Below, piece by piece: positions 16,502 through 25,315 of a stretch of 64,000 bases of DNA (positions are counted from its first letter, which is position 1; every line of letters begins with the position of its first letter). Position numbers and translations under genes: made by a program. The DNA is from Tabrizicola sp. GTDB taxonomy: Bacteria; Pseudomonadota; Alphaproteobacteria; Rhodobacterales; Rhodobacteraceae. The notes below the pieces were generated by a model. The model saw nothing but the letters and a program-made list of their open reading frames with translations, had not been told where the DNA came from and did no database searches. The stretch covers positions 115,308-179,307 of the forward strand of contig NZ_JAEULO010000042.1 of the NCBI RefSeq assembly GCF_016793705.1. Direction: 5' to 3'.

Positions 16502-17209
16502 TCAGGGCCGCCGGATGAAGTCGCCCATGTACACTCGGCGATAGAACGGAATGTCTGTCGTTTTTCCGGTGGCCGATCCAAGGGCCGGTTCAGGATATGG
16601 TCCAAACCACCCCAACACCTCCCCAACCCGCCCCTCCGTCACCGGCTCGTCTGTGATCTCCAGCGTCACCGCCTTCAACCGGACCCCTTCGCCAAACACC
16701 GCCGCAAGGCCCTCCGGGTCCACTTTCCGCACCGTCTCGGGCTTGGTGATGTCGCCGAAGCTCACCATCATCGGCATTCTGTCCGCAGGCAGCGGAACGG
16801 GCACATTCATTGGCTGGGCCCACAGTTTTGACGTCGCCGCCTCGATACTGGGGTGGCCATTCGGCGCGAGTGCCTCGTTCAAGTCATAGGCCGCGTAGAC
16901 CCAGTGCCCGGTGTCAGTTCCGCTCTCACCCTCCAGCAGCGCGAAGAGCCACTTGCCAGGCAGCACCTCCACCGCCACAGCTTCTCCGGTCCAATAGCTG
17001 CGCGTCCCCCACGCCTCGGCCAGCACCAGCGCGCCCTTGGAGGTGACGTTCTCCACCCGCGTCACCGCCGACCCGCGCGCCTCGCCCTGCGGCGTCTCGA
17101 TCACCAGGGTCAGCCGCTGGTTCCAGCTGACCGTCCCGCCACCGAACAGCGCCCGCAACGTCAGGAACAACACTAGGGCAACCGCCCCGAGACCGACAAC
17201 CACCCGCAT
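16502..17209 (-). CDS. Membrane-anchored protein of unknown function
   Basis: A 235-residue protein with a single N-terminal hydrophobic segment (about residues 3-22) that would anchor it in the inner membrane with the remainder in the periplasm. There is no lipobox. The body contains GTVSWNQRLTLVIETPQGEARGSAV, a beta-strand-rich pattern, and ends with FYRRVYMGDFIRRP. I recall similar uncharacterised proteins in Rhodobacterales but no function. It has a plausible ATG but no strong ribosome binding site, and neighbours give no clue. Confidence 0.7.
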   Translation of the reverse strand: MRVVVGLGAVALVLFLTLRALFGGGTVSWNQRLTLVIETPQGEARGSAVTRVENVTSKGALVLAEAWGTRSYWTGEAVAVEVLPGKWLFALLEGESGTDTGHWVYAAYDLNEALAPNGHPSIEAATSKLWAQPMNVPVPLPADRMPMMVSFGDITKPETVRKVDPEGLAAVFGEGVRLKAVTLEITDEPVTEGRVGEVLGWFGPYPEPALGSATGKTTDIPFYRRVYMGDFIRRP

Positions 17210-17283
17210 CCCGACCCACCCAACCTCAACCGCTCACCCAACCTACCACACCGCCATCCGCCGGCCCCCTCCTGAACCCCTGA

Positions 17284-17390
17284 CCTTTCACCTGGCTCCA
17301 AATATCCCCGCCGGAGGCACGCCCGAGCCGGTTGGCCGCAGGCCAGAGGCGAGACACCAGCTTGCCCGTCAGCGCTCAACTCAAAAGCCG
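17284..17390. repeat. Dispersed intergenic repeat, copy 2
   Basis: Contains the same ordered blocks as 11081-11213: CCTTTCAC (17284-17291), CCAAATATCC (17298-17307), GAGCCGGTTG (17325-17334), CAGAGGCGAGACA (17344-17356) and CGTCAGCGCTC (17367-17377), with shorter spacers. It lies in a 334-bp gap downstream of the minus-strand hydrolase gene. The gap also has an inverted repeat GGGCGTGGG/CCCACGCCC (17440-17448 and 17484-17492) and no supportable gene. Confidence 0.6.
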
Positions 17391-17543
17391 TCCCAACCCG
17401 AGACACCCTCCGACAAGAAGCGCCTCCGTGGGGAGGGCCGGGCGTGGGGGCCGCCCACCAAACATCCTAACATCTAGTAAACGCCCACGCCCAACCCCTT
17501 GATTTCAAAGGATCGAAAAATCCGTCCACCGTGGACAGCCGCC

Positions 17544-18380
17544 TCACCCGTCGATGAGGGCCCGGATCGCCGCCGTATACTCCGAGGGCGCCTGCAGCAT
17601 CGCGAAGTGGCTGGCATCCGGCAGGATCACCAGCTTCGCCCCCGGGATCAGCGCGGCGATCTTCTCGGTATGGGCGGGCAGAATCGCCTCGTCATGATCC
17701 CCCACCACCACCGCCACCGGCACGGTGATCGCCTTCACCTGATCATCCGTCCAGTTCGGCTGGCTCGCCCACATGCCCGAAATCTGCTCGACGAAGGCAT
17801 CGAACTGGTCCGGCGTCGGCGACAGCCGGGCATAGTCCTCGGCCATCCACCCCACATAGATCCCCATGAACACCGGATCGTCCTCCACCGACGGATCCAC
17901 CCCGTCGGTGGTGATGTTGGCGGCATGGGCGAAGAGATGATCCAGCCGCTCAGGGTGGCTCATCGCGATGTCCAGCCCGATGATCCCGCCATCCGACCAG
18001 CCCACCAGATCCACCTTGTCGACCTTCAGGACATCCAGCAGCGCCAGATAGTCCGAGGCCATCAGGTCATAGCCGAAGGGCTCCTCGGTCCGGGTCGAGC
18101 GCCCATGCCCCCGGCTGTCGGCCACGATCACCAGATGGTCCTGCATCAGGTCGATCACCTGGTTCGCCCAGATGTCGGCGTTCCCCAGCCCGCCGTGGAT
18201 CAACAGCACCGGGTCCCCCGCGCCATAGGTCGCGTAATACATCTGGATTCCGTTGACCTCGGCCATCCCGGAACTTGCCGCTTCCGGCATCGCCGGGGGC
18301 TTCGGGATCACCATCCAGCGGTCCTCGGCATTCGCGACGGTCGCACAGGCGACGAAAGCAGCAGCAAGCATCGGGCGCAT
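17544..18380 (-). CDS. Exported alpha/beta hydrolase
   Basis: A 278-residue serine hydrolase with an N-terminal signal peptide ending at about ANA-ED (residue 18-19), so it acts in the periplasm or outside. The fold landmarks are clear: oxyanion HGG in LLIHGGLGNADIW, nucleophile elbow G-W-S-D-G, acid in VVGDHDEAI and catalytic His in PDASHFAMLQAP. The substrate could be an ester, lactone or epoxide and cannot be told from sequence. A strong GACAGGAGGAA site precedes the ATG. It is transcribed alone or with the adjacent N-formylglutamate amidohydrolase gene 64 bp upstream. Confidence 0.88.
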   Translation of the reverse strand: MRPMLAAAFVACATVANAEDRWMVIPKPPAMPEAASSGMAEVNGIQMYYATYGAGDPVLLIHGGLGNADIWANQVIDLMQDHLVIVADSRGHGRSTRTEEPFGYDLMASDYLALLDVLKVDKVDLVGWSDGGIIGLDIAMSHPERLDHLFAHAANITTDGVDPSVEDDPVFMGIYVGWMAEDYARLSPTPDQFDAFVEQISGMWASQPNWTDDQVKAITVPVAVVVGDHDEAILPAHTEKIAALIPGAKLVILPDASHFAMLQAPSEYTAAIRALIDG

Positions 18381-18444
18381 CTCGGGTTCCTCCTGTCAGA
18401 GGCTCCCAGACTGCCTCAGCAGCGGCCCCCGTCAATCGATTCCC

Positions 18445-19314
18445 TCACTCCGCCGCCAGCCGGGCCTCTCCGGCCGCGCCCCGGACGATCTCGGCCACCA
18501 CGCCCGCCATCAGGTCGCGGAACGCCCCGAACCCCGCCAGTGGCTCCACCCGGACCTCGTCCATGTAGAGCGCCCGGTCGATCTCGACCTGCACCACATG
18601 CACCCCGCGCGAGGGGCGGCCATAGGCCTGCGCCACATAGGCCCCGGCGAAGGGCGCGTTCCGCCCCACCCGCAGCCCCGCGGCAGAGAACGCCGCCTCG
18701 ACCCGCTCCATCACCTCGCGCCCGGCCGTCGCCCCGTAACGGTCACCCAGCACCACCTCGGGCCGCGGCTGGCCGGGCCTTGTATGCGCTTCGATCGCCT
18801 CGTGCGGCATGGAATGGCAGTCGATCAACACCGCCTGCCCGAAGGCCGTCCGCGTTTCCTCGACAAGCGCCGACAACGCCTGATGATAGGGATGCCAGAA
18901 CCGCCGCAGCCGATCCTCCGCCTCAGCCAGGGGCAGCTTGCCGCAATAGATCGCCCGCCCCCCGGCCACCACCCGGGGAATCACCCCGAGGCCCGAAGAG
19001 ATTCGCGGGTTGTGCGGCACCCGCGCCAGCCCCTCGATCACCGCAGGGTCCAGCTCGTCCGCCGCCCGGTTCAGGTCGAGATAGGCCCGCGGCACCCGTG
19101 CCGCCAGAAGGGGTGCCCCCATGCCCGGCGCCATTCCGAACAGCTCGTCGACGAAGGCATCCTCTGAGGACCGGATCGTCTGCCGGTCCAGCACCGCCTG
19201 GGTCAGGAACTCTGCCGGATAGTCGCGCCCCGAATGCGGCGAGGCGAAGATCACCGGGCAGGTCCGCGCCGCGGGGCGGGTCAGGACATAGGCCTCGGTC
19301 TCGGTCCGCGCCAA
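18445..19314 (-). CDS. N-formylglutamate amidohydrolase family protein
   Basis: A 289-residue zinc hydrolase-like protein of the family that includes HutG, which cleaves N-formylglutamate to glutamate and formate at the end of histidine degradation. Typical features are VIFASPHSGRDYP near the N-terminus (metal-binding His), the SSEDAFVDELF helix, RAYLDLNRAADELDP, and VLIDCHSMPHEA. No other hut gene is nearby, so it may serve another formyl or acyl amide. The best start is a TTG at 19314 with GAGGTG five bases upstream; no in-frame ATG fits the family N-terminus. Confidence 0.85.
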   Translation of the reverse strand: MARTETEAYVLTRPAARTCPVIFASPHSGRDYPAEFLTQAVLDRQTIRSSEDAFVDELFGMAPGMGAPLLAARVPRAYLDLNRAADELDPAVIEGLARVPHNPRISSGLGVIPRVVAGGRAIYCGKLPLAEAEDRLRRFWHPYHQALSALVEETRTAFGQAVLIDCHSMPHEAIEAHTRPGQPRPEVVLGDRYGATAGREVMERVEAAFSAAGLRVGRNAPFAGAYVAQAYGRPSRGVHVVQVEIDRALYMDEVRVEPLAGFGAFRDLMAGVVAEIVRGAAGEARLAAE

Positions 19315-19372
19315 GGTTCACCTCGCTTTCACTCCTCCGATATAGACCGATAATCCGCAAAGCCGAAACCCC

Positions 19373-19401
19373 TTGCAGCCCGTGGCGCTTGCCAGTATAG
19401 C
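19373..19401 (+). promoter_or_regulatory. Possible promoter of tRNA-Val
   Basis: TTGCAG (19373-19378) and TATAGC (19396-19401) are separated by 17 bp and point toward the tRNA-Val gene 75 bp further on. A hairpin, GACGCGG (19412-19418) with CCGCGTC (19425-19431) followed by CTTTTCG, lies between them and might instead be a terminator of upstream read-through, which weakens the assignment. Confidence 0.35.
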
Positions 19402-19476
19402 ACCCGCGACCGACGCGGTTTGCCCCGCGTCCTTTTCGTTTCACCGGAAGGGACAGGGTGGCTGCAAGGCTCAAGT

Positions 19477-19551
19477 GGGCGGTTAGCTCAGCGGTAGAGC
19501 ACTACGTTGACATCGTAGTGGCCACTGGTTCGATCCCAGTACCGCCCACCA
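19477..19551 (+). tRNA. tRNA-Val (anticodon GAC)
   Basis: A full cloverleaf can be drawn: acceptor GGGCGGT with ACCGCCC, D-arm GCTC/GAGC, anticodon stem CTACG/CGTAG with loop TTGACAT giving anticodon GAC (19509-19511), and T-arm CTGG-TTCGATC-CCAG. CCA is encoded at 19549-19551. It reads valine codons GUC and GUU. The L36 gene follows 69 bp downstream on the same strand. Confidence 0.97.
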
Positions 19552-19620
19552 TTCGCCGCCTCCTCCGGGGGCATGGGTTTCAATCTGGCGCGTGATGCGC
19601 CGCGCAGAAGGAGGGTCGAC

Positions 19621-19746
19621 ATGAAAGTCGCCAACTCGCTCCGCTCGCTGAAGACGCGTCACCGCGATTGCCAGGTCGTGCGCCGCAAGGGCCGCGTCTA
19701 TGTGATCAACAAGACGCAGAAGCGCTACAAGGCCCGCCAGGGCTGA
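19621..19746 (+). CDS. rpmJ: 50S ribosomal protein L36, zinc-independent form
   Basis: A 41-residue basic protein starting [20 protein letters not shown] and ending YKARQG. It resembles the YkgO type of L36: only one cysteine remains, so the CxxC zinc ribbon of the other type is absent. In E. coli this form replaces the zinc form under zinc shortage, but in alphaproteobacteria it is normally the only copy. The ATG is preceded by GGAGGG. A strong T-tailed hairpin follows the stop. Confidence 0.95.
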   Translation: MKVANSLRSLKTRHRDCQVVRRKGRVYVINKTQKRYKARQG

Positions 19747-19770
19747 GGCTGCTTCAGCAGACGGATCATG

Positions 19771-19805
19771 GGCCGCCCTGGGAAACCTCGGCGGCCTCTT
19801 CTTTT
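19771..19805 (+). terminator. Rho-independent terminator of rpmJ
   Basis: GGCCGCC (19771-19777) pairs with GGCGGCC (19790-19796), with an inner GG/CC pair around a GAAA tetraloop, and is followed by TCTTCTTTT. It ends the rpmJ transcript 25 bp after the stop. The next 240 bp (to 20045) show no gene; a hairpin AGGTGC/GCACCT at 19902-19926 is the only structure I see there. Confidence 0.8.
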
Positions 19806-20045
19806 CACGCGGGCCGCCGTCGAACCCTGCCCCCGATTATCCGGCTCAGGACGACGGGACGAAGTTGCTCGAAGAACCGGCGCAAGGGTGATCTCGTCGG
19901 GAGGTGCAAGGTTCAGGTCCGCACCTGGCGCCAGACTCCACGATGAACTGGCACTAGGTTGACTTGCCACTGCACGCCATTGACGTGTCCAGGCCCGGAT
20001 TCTCCAAGGGATCTGATCCTGCCCGAGTGGCAGAAGGACTTCTCC

Positions 20046-20672
20046 ATGCACCCGAACCCCGCCTTTCGTCAGGAGCCCACCGACAGGAACCTTGCCTTCG
20101 CCCGCGCCCGTGGGTTCGGCATTCTAACCGTCAACGGCCCCGAAGGACCTCTGGCTGCGCATGTCCCTTTCCTGCTGAACGACGACGCCGGTTTCGCCGA
20201 GCTACATCTCGCCCGCTCCAATCCCATCGCCCGCGCTACGCTGCCCGCCCCCGCGCTGATCGCCGTCTCGGGGCCGGACGCCTATATCTCCCCCGACTGG
20301 TATGGCCCGCATGATGAGGTCCCCGACCAGGTCCCGACCTGGAACTACGTCGCCGTCCACCTGCGAGGCTTGCTGGAACCCCTGCCCGATGACGCGCTCC
20401 ACCCCCATGTCGATGCCCTCTCCGCCGAGCACGAGACCCGGATCGCGGGCAAGAGCCCCTGGACCAGCGCCAAGATGACCGAAGGCGCGCTGCCCCGGAT
20501 GCTGCGGATGATCCTGCCCTTCCGCTTCCGCGTGACCTCGGTCGAGGGCACCTGGAAGCTGAACCAGAACAAGACGCCGGAAATCCGGGCGCGCGCGGCA
20601 CAGGCGCTGTCGCGGGGCGACCCGGCGGCACAGGCCATTGCCGCGCTGATGCAGGGCCTGCCGACGGGGTGA
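20046..20672 (+). CDS. FMN-binding negative transcriptional regulator family (PaiB-like)
   Basis: A 208-residue protein beginning MHPNPAFR, the usual start of the PaiB family, which has a split-barrel flavin-reductase fold. Conserved segments are GFGILTVNGPEGPLAAHVPF, HLARSNPIAR, ISPDWYGPHDEVPDQVPTWNYVAVHLRG and, near the end, GTWKLNQNKTPEIR. Bacillus PaiB was described as a negative regulator of sporulation and protease genes, and related proteins bind FMN or heme; the real role here is unknown. ATG at 20046 with AAGGAC upstream was chosen over a longer frame. Confidence 0.88.
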   Translation: MHPNPAFRQEPTDRNLAFARARGFGILTVNGPEGPLAAHVPFLLNDDAGFAELHLARSNPIARATLPAPALIAVSGPDAYISPDWYGPHDEVPDQVPTWNYVAVHLRGLLEPLPDDALHPHVDALSAEHETRIAGKSPWTSAKMTEGALPRMLRMILPFRFRVTSVEGTWKLNQNKTPEIRARAAQALSRGDPAAQAIAALMQGLPTG

Positions 20673-20748
20673 TGCCGCGCGACACGGATGAAATCGGCAA
20701 CGAAACGTGGCAGGATCACCCTCAGGACCCAGCCATCGGAACGCCACC

Positions 20749-21252
20749 ATGAAGATCGTGGAAAAGACCGCCGACCGGCTGAGGCTCAGCGCCTCGCCCT
20801 GGCTGATGACGGTTCTCTTCGCGGCTATCGTGGTGACGATGCTGGCCGCCGCCGTGGGAAAGCAACGGGACGGAGCCAGCAACGAGGCGGGCGTGCTGTT
20901 CCTGTTCGCCTTCGCCGTCCTGATCGGCGGGGTGTTCATCTGCGCATTTGTTCGCCTCACCCTCGACCGCAGCTCGGGCCGCGTCACCTACAGCCGGTTC
21001 ACCTTGCGTGGCTGGCAGGAGAGGGACTGGGCGCTGGCCGATCTCGCCTCGATCCGCGCGGCGACCGACCCGAAGGAGAAGATACGCGAAGGCCAGCCGT
21101 ACCGCCGGTTGGAGCTTGTGTGGAAGACCGGCGCGCCTCCCTTCCCGCTTCAGGGCGCCTACCAGCGTCCGCAGCGCGGGCAGTCCGGGGCCAGGGCGCC
21201 GCTTGAAACGCTCGCCTCCGCCGTCAATTCCTGGCTGAACAGGAAGCGCTGA
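20749..21252 (+). CDS. Two-helix membrane protein of unknown function
   Basis: A 167-residue protein with two membrane segments (about residues 17-36 and 45-68) followed by a soluble region of about 95 residues. The soluble part starts RLTLDRSSGRVTYSRFTLRGW, a strand pattern resembling the PH-like domains found after paired helices in small bacterial membrane proteins, and ends in a helix. No named family is recognised with confidence. ATG at 20749 was chosen; the ribosome binding site is weak. It is 76 bp after the PaiB-like gene. Confidence 0.65.
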   Translation: MKIVEKTADRLRLSASPWLMTVLFAAIVVTMLAAAVGKQRDGASNEAGVLFLFAFAVLIGGVFICAFVRLTLDRSSGRVTYSRFTLRGWQERDWALADLASIRAATDPKEKIREGQPYRRLELVWKTGAPPFPLQGAYQRPQRGQSGARAPLETLASAVNSWLNRKR

Positions 21253-21307
21253 CCCGTTTACAACGGCCACCCCCGCCCCCTATCCTTTCCTTGAAACGGA
21301 GGTCGCC

Positions 21308-21613
21308 ATGCCCTTGCCCCTCGCCCCCCTGATCCCCCTCGCCGTCCGCCTGGGCCTCGTCGCGACGACGACCTTCGCCCTGACCCGGCTGGTCCAGTCC
21401 GCCAGCCACCCCGGACGCACCGACCAGCGGGCCGAGGACGCGCTGGACGACCTGGGCGAGGGCCTCTCCCTGCACCGCCCCGCCGACCGGGCCGAGGACC
21501 GGCAGACCAACGCCACCGCGCGGGTCCGCCGGGTGATCCGCTTCCGGGGCCGGACCTATGAACTCGACGCCGGCCTGCTGGCCCGCTTCCGCCTGCGGGC
21601 GACCGGGGAATGA
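21308..21613 (+). CDS. Small hypothetical protein
   Basis: A 101-residue protein with one hydrophobic N-terminal segment (PLPLAPLIPLAVRLGLVATTTFAL), then an acidic, probably flexible stretch, and a basic beta-like C-terminus VRRVIRFRGRTYELDAGLLARFRLRA. I do not recognise a family. The ATG follows GGAGGTCGCC, a very good ribosome binding site, and its stop overlaps the start of the GST gene by four bases (ATGA), both of which argue that it is real. Confidence 0.65.
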   Translation: MPLPLAPLIPLAVRLGLVATTTFALTRLVQSASHPGRTDQRAEDALDDLGEGLSLHRPADRAEDRQTNATARVRRVIRFRGRTYELDAGLLARFRLRATGE

Positions 21614-22215
21614 AGCTCTACCACGCCCCCGCCTCGCCTTTCGTCCGCAAGGTGATGATCCTTCTCCACGAGGCCGGGGCGAGCGACCGTGTCACCCTGG
21701 TCCCGGCGCTCGGCAACCCGCTCGACCCCGGCACCTTGCCCATCGACCGCAATCCGCTGGGCAAGATTCCGGCCCTGGAACGGCCCGATGGCCCCACCCT
21801 CTATGACAGCCGGGTCATCACCCGTTACCTCGACGAGACGCTGCACGCCCGCCTCTACCCGCCCGCCCCGCGCCTCTGGGACACGCTGGTGATCGAGGCC
21901 ACCGGCGACGGCATCGCCGAGGCCGCGGTCCTGATGCGGTACGAGATGCATGTCCGGCCCGAACCCACCCGCTCCTCCGACTGGGCCGGGGCGCAGTGGC
22001 AGAAGATCGACCGTGCGCTGACCGCGCTGGAGGAGCGCTGGATGAGCCATCTCTCCGGCCCGCTGGACATGGGCCAGATCGCCGTCGCCTGCGCGCTCGG
22101 CTACCTGGATTTCCGCCATGCCGAACGGAACTGGCGCGAGACCCGCCCCGCGCTGGCCGAATGGTTGGCGTCGTTCAGCGCCCGGCCCGCGATGCAGCTG
22201 ACCGCCCCGACCTGA
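21610..22215 (+). CDS. Glutathione S-transferase family protein
   Basis: A 201-residue cytosolic protein. The thioredoxin-like N-terminal domain begins KLYHAPASPFVRKVMILLHEAG, with Ser at the position of the catalytic residue, and includes the conserved cis-proline segment GKIPALE and the glutathione-binding YDSRVITRYLDE. The helical C-terminal domain follows (about residues 85-200). Substrate cannot be inferred. It overlaps the small hypothetical gene by four bases and is coupled to it; it ends ten bases from the convergent glycosyltransferase gene. Confidence 0.9.
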   Translation: MKLYHAPASPFVRKVMILLHEAGASDRVTLVPALGNPLDPGTLPIDRNPLGKIPALERPDGPTLYDSRVITRYLDETLHARLYPPAPRLWDTLVIEATGDGIAEAAVLMRYEMHVRPEPTRSSDWAGAQWQKIDRALTALEERWMSHLSGPLDMGQIAVACALGYLDFRHAERNWRETRPALAEWLASFSARPAMQLTAPT

Positions 22216-22224
22216 ACCGCGGGG

Positions 22225-23112
22225 TCAGAACACCCGGCGGAAGCGCTCGGGCAGGCGGAGCACATAGTCCTGCCGCTTGTCGAAGGCCATCTGGGTATAA
22301 CCCCGCCCGCCCCAGCGGCTTTGCACGATGTTTCCCCGCAGCTCGGCCCGCAGTTCTTCGATGCGGCTGTCCAGCTCTTCCACCGGCCGGCTGCTCATCA
22401 GACGCATGTAATCGCGGGCATGTTTGGCCCGGTTGGCCCACCATTTCGCGCGGAATGCCCGCGCTTCGCGGATCTGCGGGTTGTCGGCCAGCGTCTCGGC
22501 CCGCTGTCCGGCGATATCGGCCACGAGACCGGCGGAGACATAGTGCAGGTGCGCCAGATAGAGCCCGTCCGGAAGATAGGGTTGCCCCTGAACCGCGTGA
22601 AAGCCGACCGACCAGCCGGGGCGGGAAAAGACGATCAGCGGCTTGCAATAGTCCTGCTCGCAGCGGACATGGCGGCGTTGGGCGAGGATCGGTCGCCCCA
22701 GGTCCAGCGGGGCCTCGCCCTCGCGCTCGAAGACATTGAAGCCGAAGGCACGCAGGGCCGGGGCGGCGCTGCGGTGCTGCTCGGCAAATTCGACCAGCGA
22801 CAGGCCAAGCGCCGGATCGACGAAGACCAGTTCGTCGACATCCCCCGCAATCACGCCATCATACTGCGTCAGAAGGAAATTTGCGTAGGTGTTCAGCACC
22901 TCGAACCGGCTGGAATCGAAATCACCGCCGACCGAAAGTCGCGGCAGGTAGATCACCCGGCAGCCTTCTGCCAGTGCGACGATCCCCGGATCGCCGCCGT
23001 GGGTGATGACATAGAGATTCTCGCGCCCCAGCATCGGGCCGTAGTGACCCAGCCACAGCCGGAGATAGGCCTCTTCCTGATGGACCATGGTCAAGGCTGC
23101 GTATCTGGCCAC
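22225..23112 (-). CDS. Glycosyltransferase family 2-like protein, stand-alone paralogue
   Basis: A 295-residue relative of the proteins at 10106-10996 and 32143-33057. It has [20 protein letters not shown], then [13 protein letters not shown] and [11 protein letters not shown] (likely metal/donor site), a [12 protein letters not shown] segment where the others have NANYAKPC, and ends [11 protein letters not shown]. It is more divergent than the other pair. The start is uncertain: GTG at 23112 has GGAG eight bases upstream and matches the family; a TTG at 23178 gives 22 more residues but no ribosome binding site. No other glycan gene adjoins it. Confidence 0.8.
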   Translation of the reverse strand: MARYAALTMVHQEEAYLRLWLGHYGPMLGRENLYVITHGGDPGIVALAEGCRVIYLPRLSVGGDFDSSRFEVLNTYANFLLTQYDGVIAGDVDELVFVDPALGLSLVEFAEQHRSAAPALRAFGFNVFEREGEAPLDLGRPILAQRRHVRCEQDYCKPLIVFSRPGWSVGFHAVQGQPYLPDGLYLAHLHYVSAGLVADIAGQRAETLADNPQIREARAFRAKWWANRAKHARDYMRLMSSRPVEELDSRIEELRAELRGNIVQSRWGGRGYTQMAFDKRQDYVLRLPERFRRVF

Positions 23113-23395
23113 CTTCGGCGCTCCTGCCCGTCGCTCCTGCTCGGTCCATGCGATATCGGCTTGGTCCCGTTTTCTCAACCGGCGTCATGGTGAAACTTGC
23201 GTCGCAAGCCGCCACGGCGACACCTTCACACCACACTCGGACGGTTTCCTGTACCAATCCGTCCGCTGTGCGCCTTTGTCCGCTGGACGAAGGGAAAAGC
23301 CTTGGCTAAACACGCGCCCGGCGGGGCGTGGATTTCCATTGCCCCTCAAGGTATATGGGGGTCGGCACCACCGACCTGAAAGGGGAGAAGATCTC

Positions 23396-23968
23396 GTGTC
23401 CCACGCAGACGATCACGCAGGCACCGGCGAAGGCACTCGGCGGGATTTCCTGTACTACGCAACGGCGGGCGCCGGGGTGGTTGCAACCGGGGCCGCCGTC
23501 TGGCCGCTGGTCAACCAGATGAACCCCTCGGCCGACACCCGCGCCCTGGCCTCGATCCTGGTCGATGTCTCGGCGGTCGAGGTCGGCACCCAGCTCACCG
23601 TCAAGTGGCGCGGCAAGCCGGTCTTCATCCGTCGCCGCAGCCCCGAGGAGATCGAGGCGGCGCGCGGCACCGCGCTGACCGACCTGGTCGACGCGAATTC
23701 CGAGAACGCCAACAAGCCGGGCACCGATGCTTCGGACGCGAACCGCACGCTGGACGAGGCGGGCGAGTGGCTGGTGATGATGGGCGTCTGCACCCACCTT
23801 GGCTGCGTGCCGCTGGGCGACGGCGCGGGTGAGTTCGGCGGCTGGTTCTGCCCCTGCCATGGCTCGCACTACGACACCGCCGGCCGCATCCGCAAGGGAC
23901 CCGCGCCGCGCAACCTGCCGGTGCCGGTTGCCGCCTTCACCGACGAAACCTCGATCAAGCTTGGGTAA
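23396..23968 (+). CDS. petA: Ubiquinol-cytochrome c reductase iron-sulfur subunit (Rieske)
   Basis: The Rieske protein of the cytochrome bc1 complex, 190 residues, carrying electrons from ubiquinol to cytochrome c1. A twin-arginine-like [25 protein letters not shown] forms the single N-terminal membrane anchor. The [2Fe-2S] ligands are in CTHLGC and CPCHGSH, with the disulfide cysteines in the same boxes. Near identity to remembered Rhodobacter PetA is seen in [12 protein letters not shown] and [12 protein letters not shown]. The start is GTG at 23396, giving [10 protein letters not shown], with GGGAGAAG ahead; an in-frame upstream extension has no support. Confidence 0.97.
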   Translation: MSHADDHAGTGEGTRRDFLYYATAGAGVVATGAAVWPLVNQMNPSADTRALASILVDVSAVEVGTQLTVKWRGKPVFIRRRSPEEIEAARGTALTDLVDANSENANKPGTDASDANRTLDEAGEWLVMMGVCTHLGCVPLGDGAGEFGGWFCPCHGSHYDTAGRIRKGPAPRNLPVPVAAFTDETSIKLG

Positions 23969-23979
23969 GGACCAGAATC

Positions 23980-25302
23980 ATGGCCGGAATTCCGCACGAC
24001 CATTACGAGCCCAAGACCGGAGCCGAGCGCTGGCTGCATTCGCGGCTGCCGATCGTCGGGCTTCTCTACGACACCATCATGATCCCCACGCCCAAGAACC
24101 TGAACTGGATGTGGATCTGGGGCATCGTGCTGACCTTCTGCCTCGCCTTGCAGATCGTCACCGGCATCGTCCTGGCGATGCACTACACCCCGCATATCGA
24201 CATGGCCTTCGCCTCGGTCGAGCACATCATGCGTGACGTGAACGGCGGGCACATGCTGCGCTATCTGCACGCCAACGGCGCCTCGCTGTTCTTCTTCGCG
24301 GTCTACCTGCACATCTTCCGCGGTCTCTACTACGGCAGCTACAAGGCCCCGCGCGAGATCACCTGGATCGTCGGGATGATCATCTACCTGGTGATGATGG
24401 GAACCGCCTTCATGGGCTATGTTCTGCCCTGGGGGCAGATGTCGTTCTGGGGCGCCACGGTGATCACCGGCCTCTTCGGCGCGATCCCCGGCGTGGGCGA
24501 GCCGATCCAGACCTGGCTTCTGGGTGGCCCGGCGGTGGACAATGCCACGCTGAACCGCTTCTTCAGTCTGCACTACCTGCTGCCCTTCGTGATCGCGGCG
24601 CTGGTCGCCGTGCATATCTGGGCCTTCCACAGCACCGGCAACAACAACCCGACCGGGGTCGAGGTGCGCCGGGGCTCGAAGGAAGAGGCCGAGCGCGATA
24701 CCGTGCCGTTCTGGCCGTATTTCGTGATCAAGGACCTCTTCGCGCTGGCGGTGATCCTGGCGGTGTTCTTCGCGGTCGTCGGCTTCATGCCCAACTTCCT
24801 CGGCCACCCCGACAACTATACCGAGGCGAACCCGCTGGCGACGCCTGCGCATATCGTGCCGGAATGGTACTTCCTGCCGTTCTACGCGATCCTGCGCGCC
24901 TTCACCGCAGACGTCTGGGTCGTGATCGCGGCCAACTGGCTGTCGTTCGGCATCATCGACGCCAAGTTCTTCGGCGTGCTGGCGATGTTCGGCGCCATCG
25001 CGGTCATGGCACTGGCACCCTGGCTCGACACCTCCTCGGTGCGCTCCGGCCGCTATCGCCCGATGTTCAAGTGGTGGTTCGCGCTTCTCTGCATCGACTT
25101 CGTGGTCCTGATGTGGTGCGGCGCGATGCCTGCGGAAGAACCTTATGCCACGATCTCGCTGATCGCGGCGGCCTACTGGTTCGCCTACTTCCTGGTCATC
25201 CTGCCGCTTCTGGGCGTGATCGAGAAGCCGCTGGCCCAGCCCGCGACCATCGAGGAAGACTTCAACGCCCACTACGGCTCCAAAACCCATCCGGCCGAGT
25301 GA
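23980..25302 (+). CDS. petB: Cytochrome b of the bc1 complex
   Basis: A 440-residue integral membrane protein with eight expected helices that binds two b hemes and forms the Qo and Qi quinone sites. Helix B has [10 protein letters not shown], the heme-ligand His pairs lie in [17 protein letters not shown] and the [20 protein letters not shown] helix, and the Qo-site motif is PEWY (in [17 protein letters not shown]). Length and the C-terminal extension fit Rhodobacterales. It starts 11 bp after petA and is followed by petC, the usual petABC (fbcFBC) order. Confidence 0.98.
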   Translation: MAGIPHDHYEPKTGAERWLHSRLPIVGLLYDTIMIPTPKNLNWMWIWGIVLTFCLALQIVTGIVLAMHYTPHIDMAFASVEHIMRDVNGGHMLRYLHANGASLFFFAVYLHIFRGLYYGSYKAPREITWIVGMIIYLVMMGTAFMGYVLPWGQMSFWGATVITGLFGAIPGVGEPIQTWLLGGPAVDNATLNRFFSLHYLLPFVIAALVAVHIWAFHSTGNNNPTGVEVRRGSKEEAERDTVPFWPYFVIKDLFALAVILAVFFAVVGFMPNFLGHPDNYTEANPLATPAHIVPEWYFLPFYAILRAFTADVWVVIAANWLSFGIIDAKFFGVLAMFGAIAVMALAPWLDTSSVRSGRYRPMFKWWFALLCIDFVVLMWCGAMPAEEPYATISLIAAAYWFAYFLVILPLLGVIEKPLAQPATIEEDFNAHYGSKTHPAE

Positions 25303-25315
25303 GAGGAAATCCAGC

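Noticed and set aside
19806-20045. A short gene between rpmJ and the PaiB-like gene
   Set aside because: Open frames here lack ribosome binding sites and any family resemblance, and overlap the rpmJ terminator or run into the real start at 20046 in frame without support.
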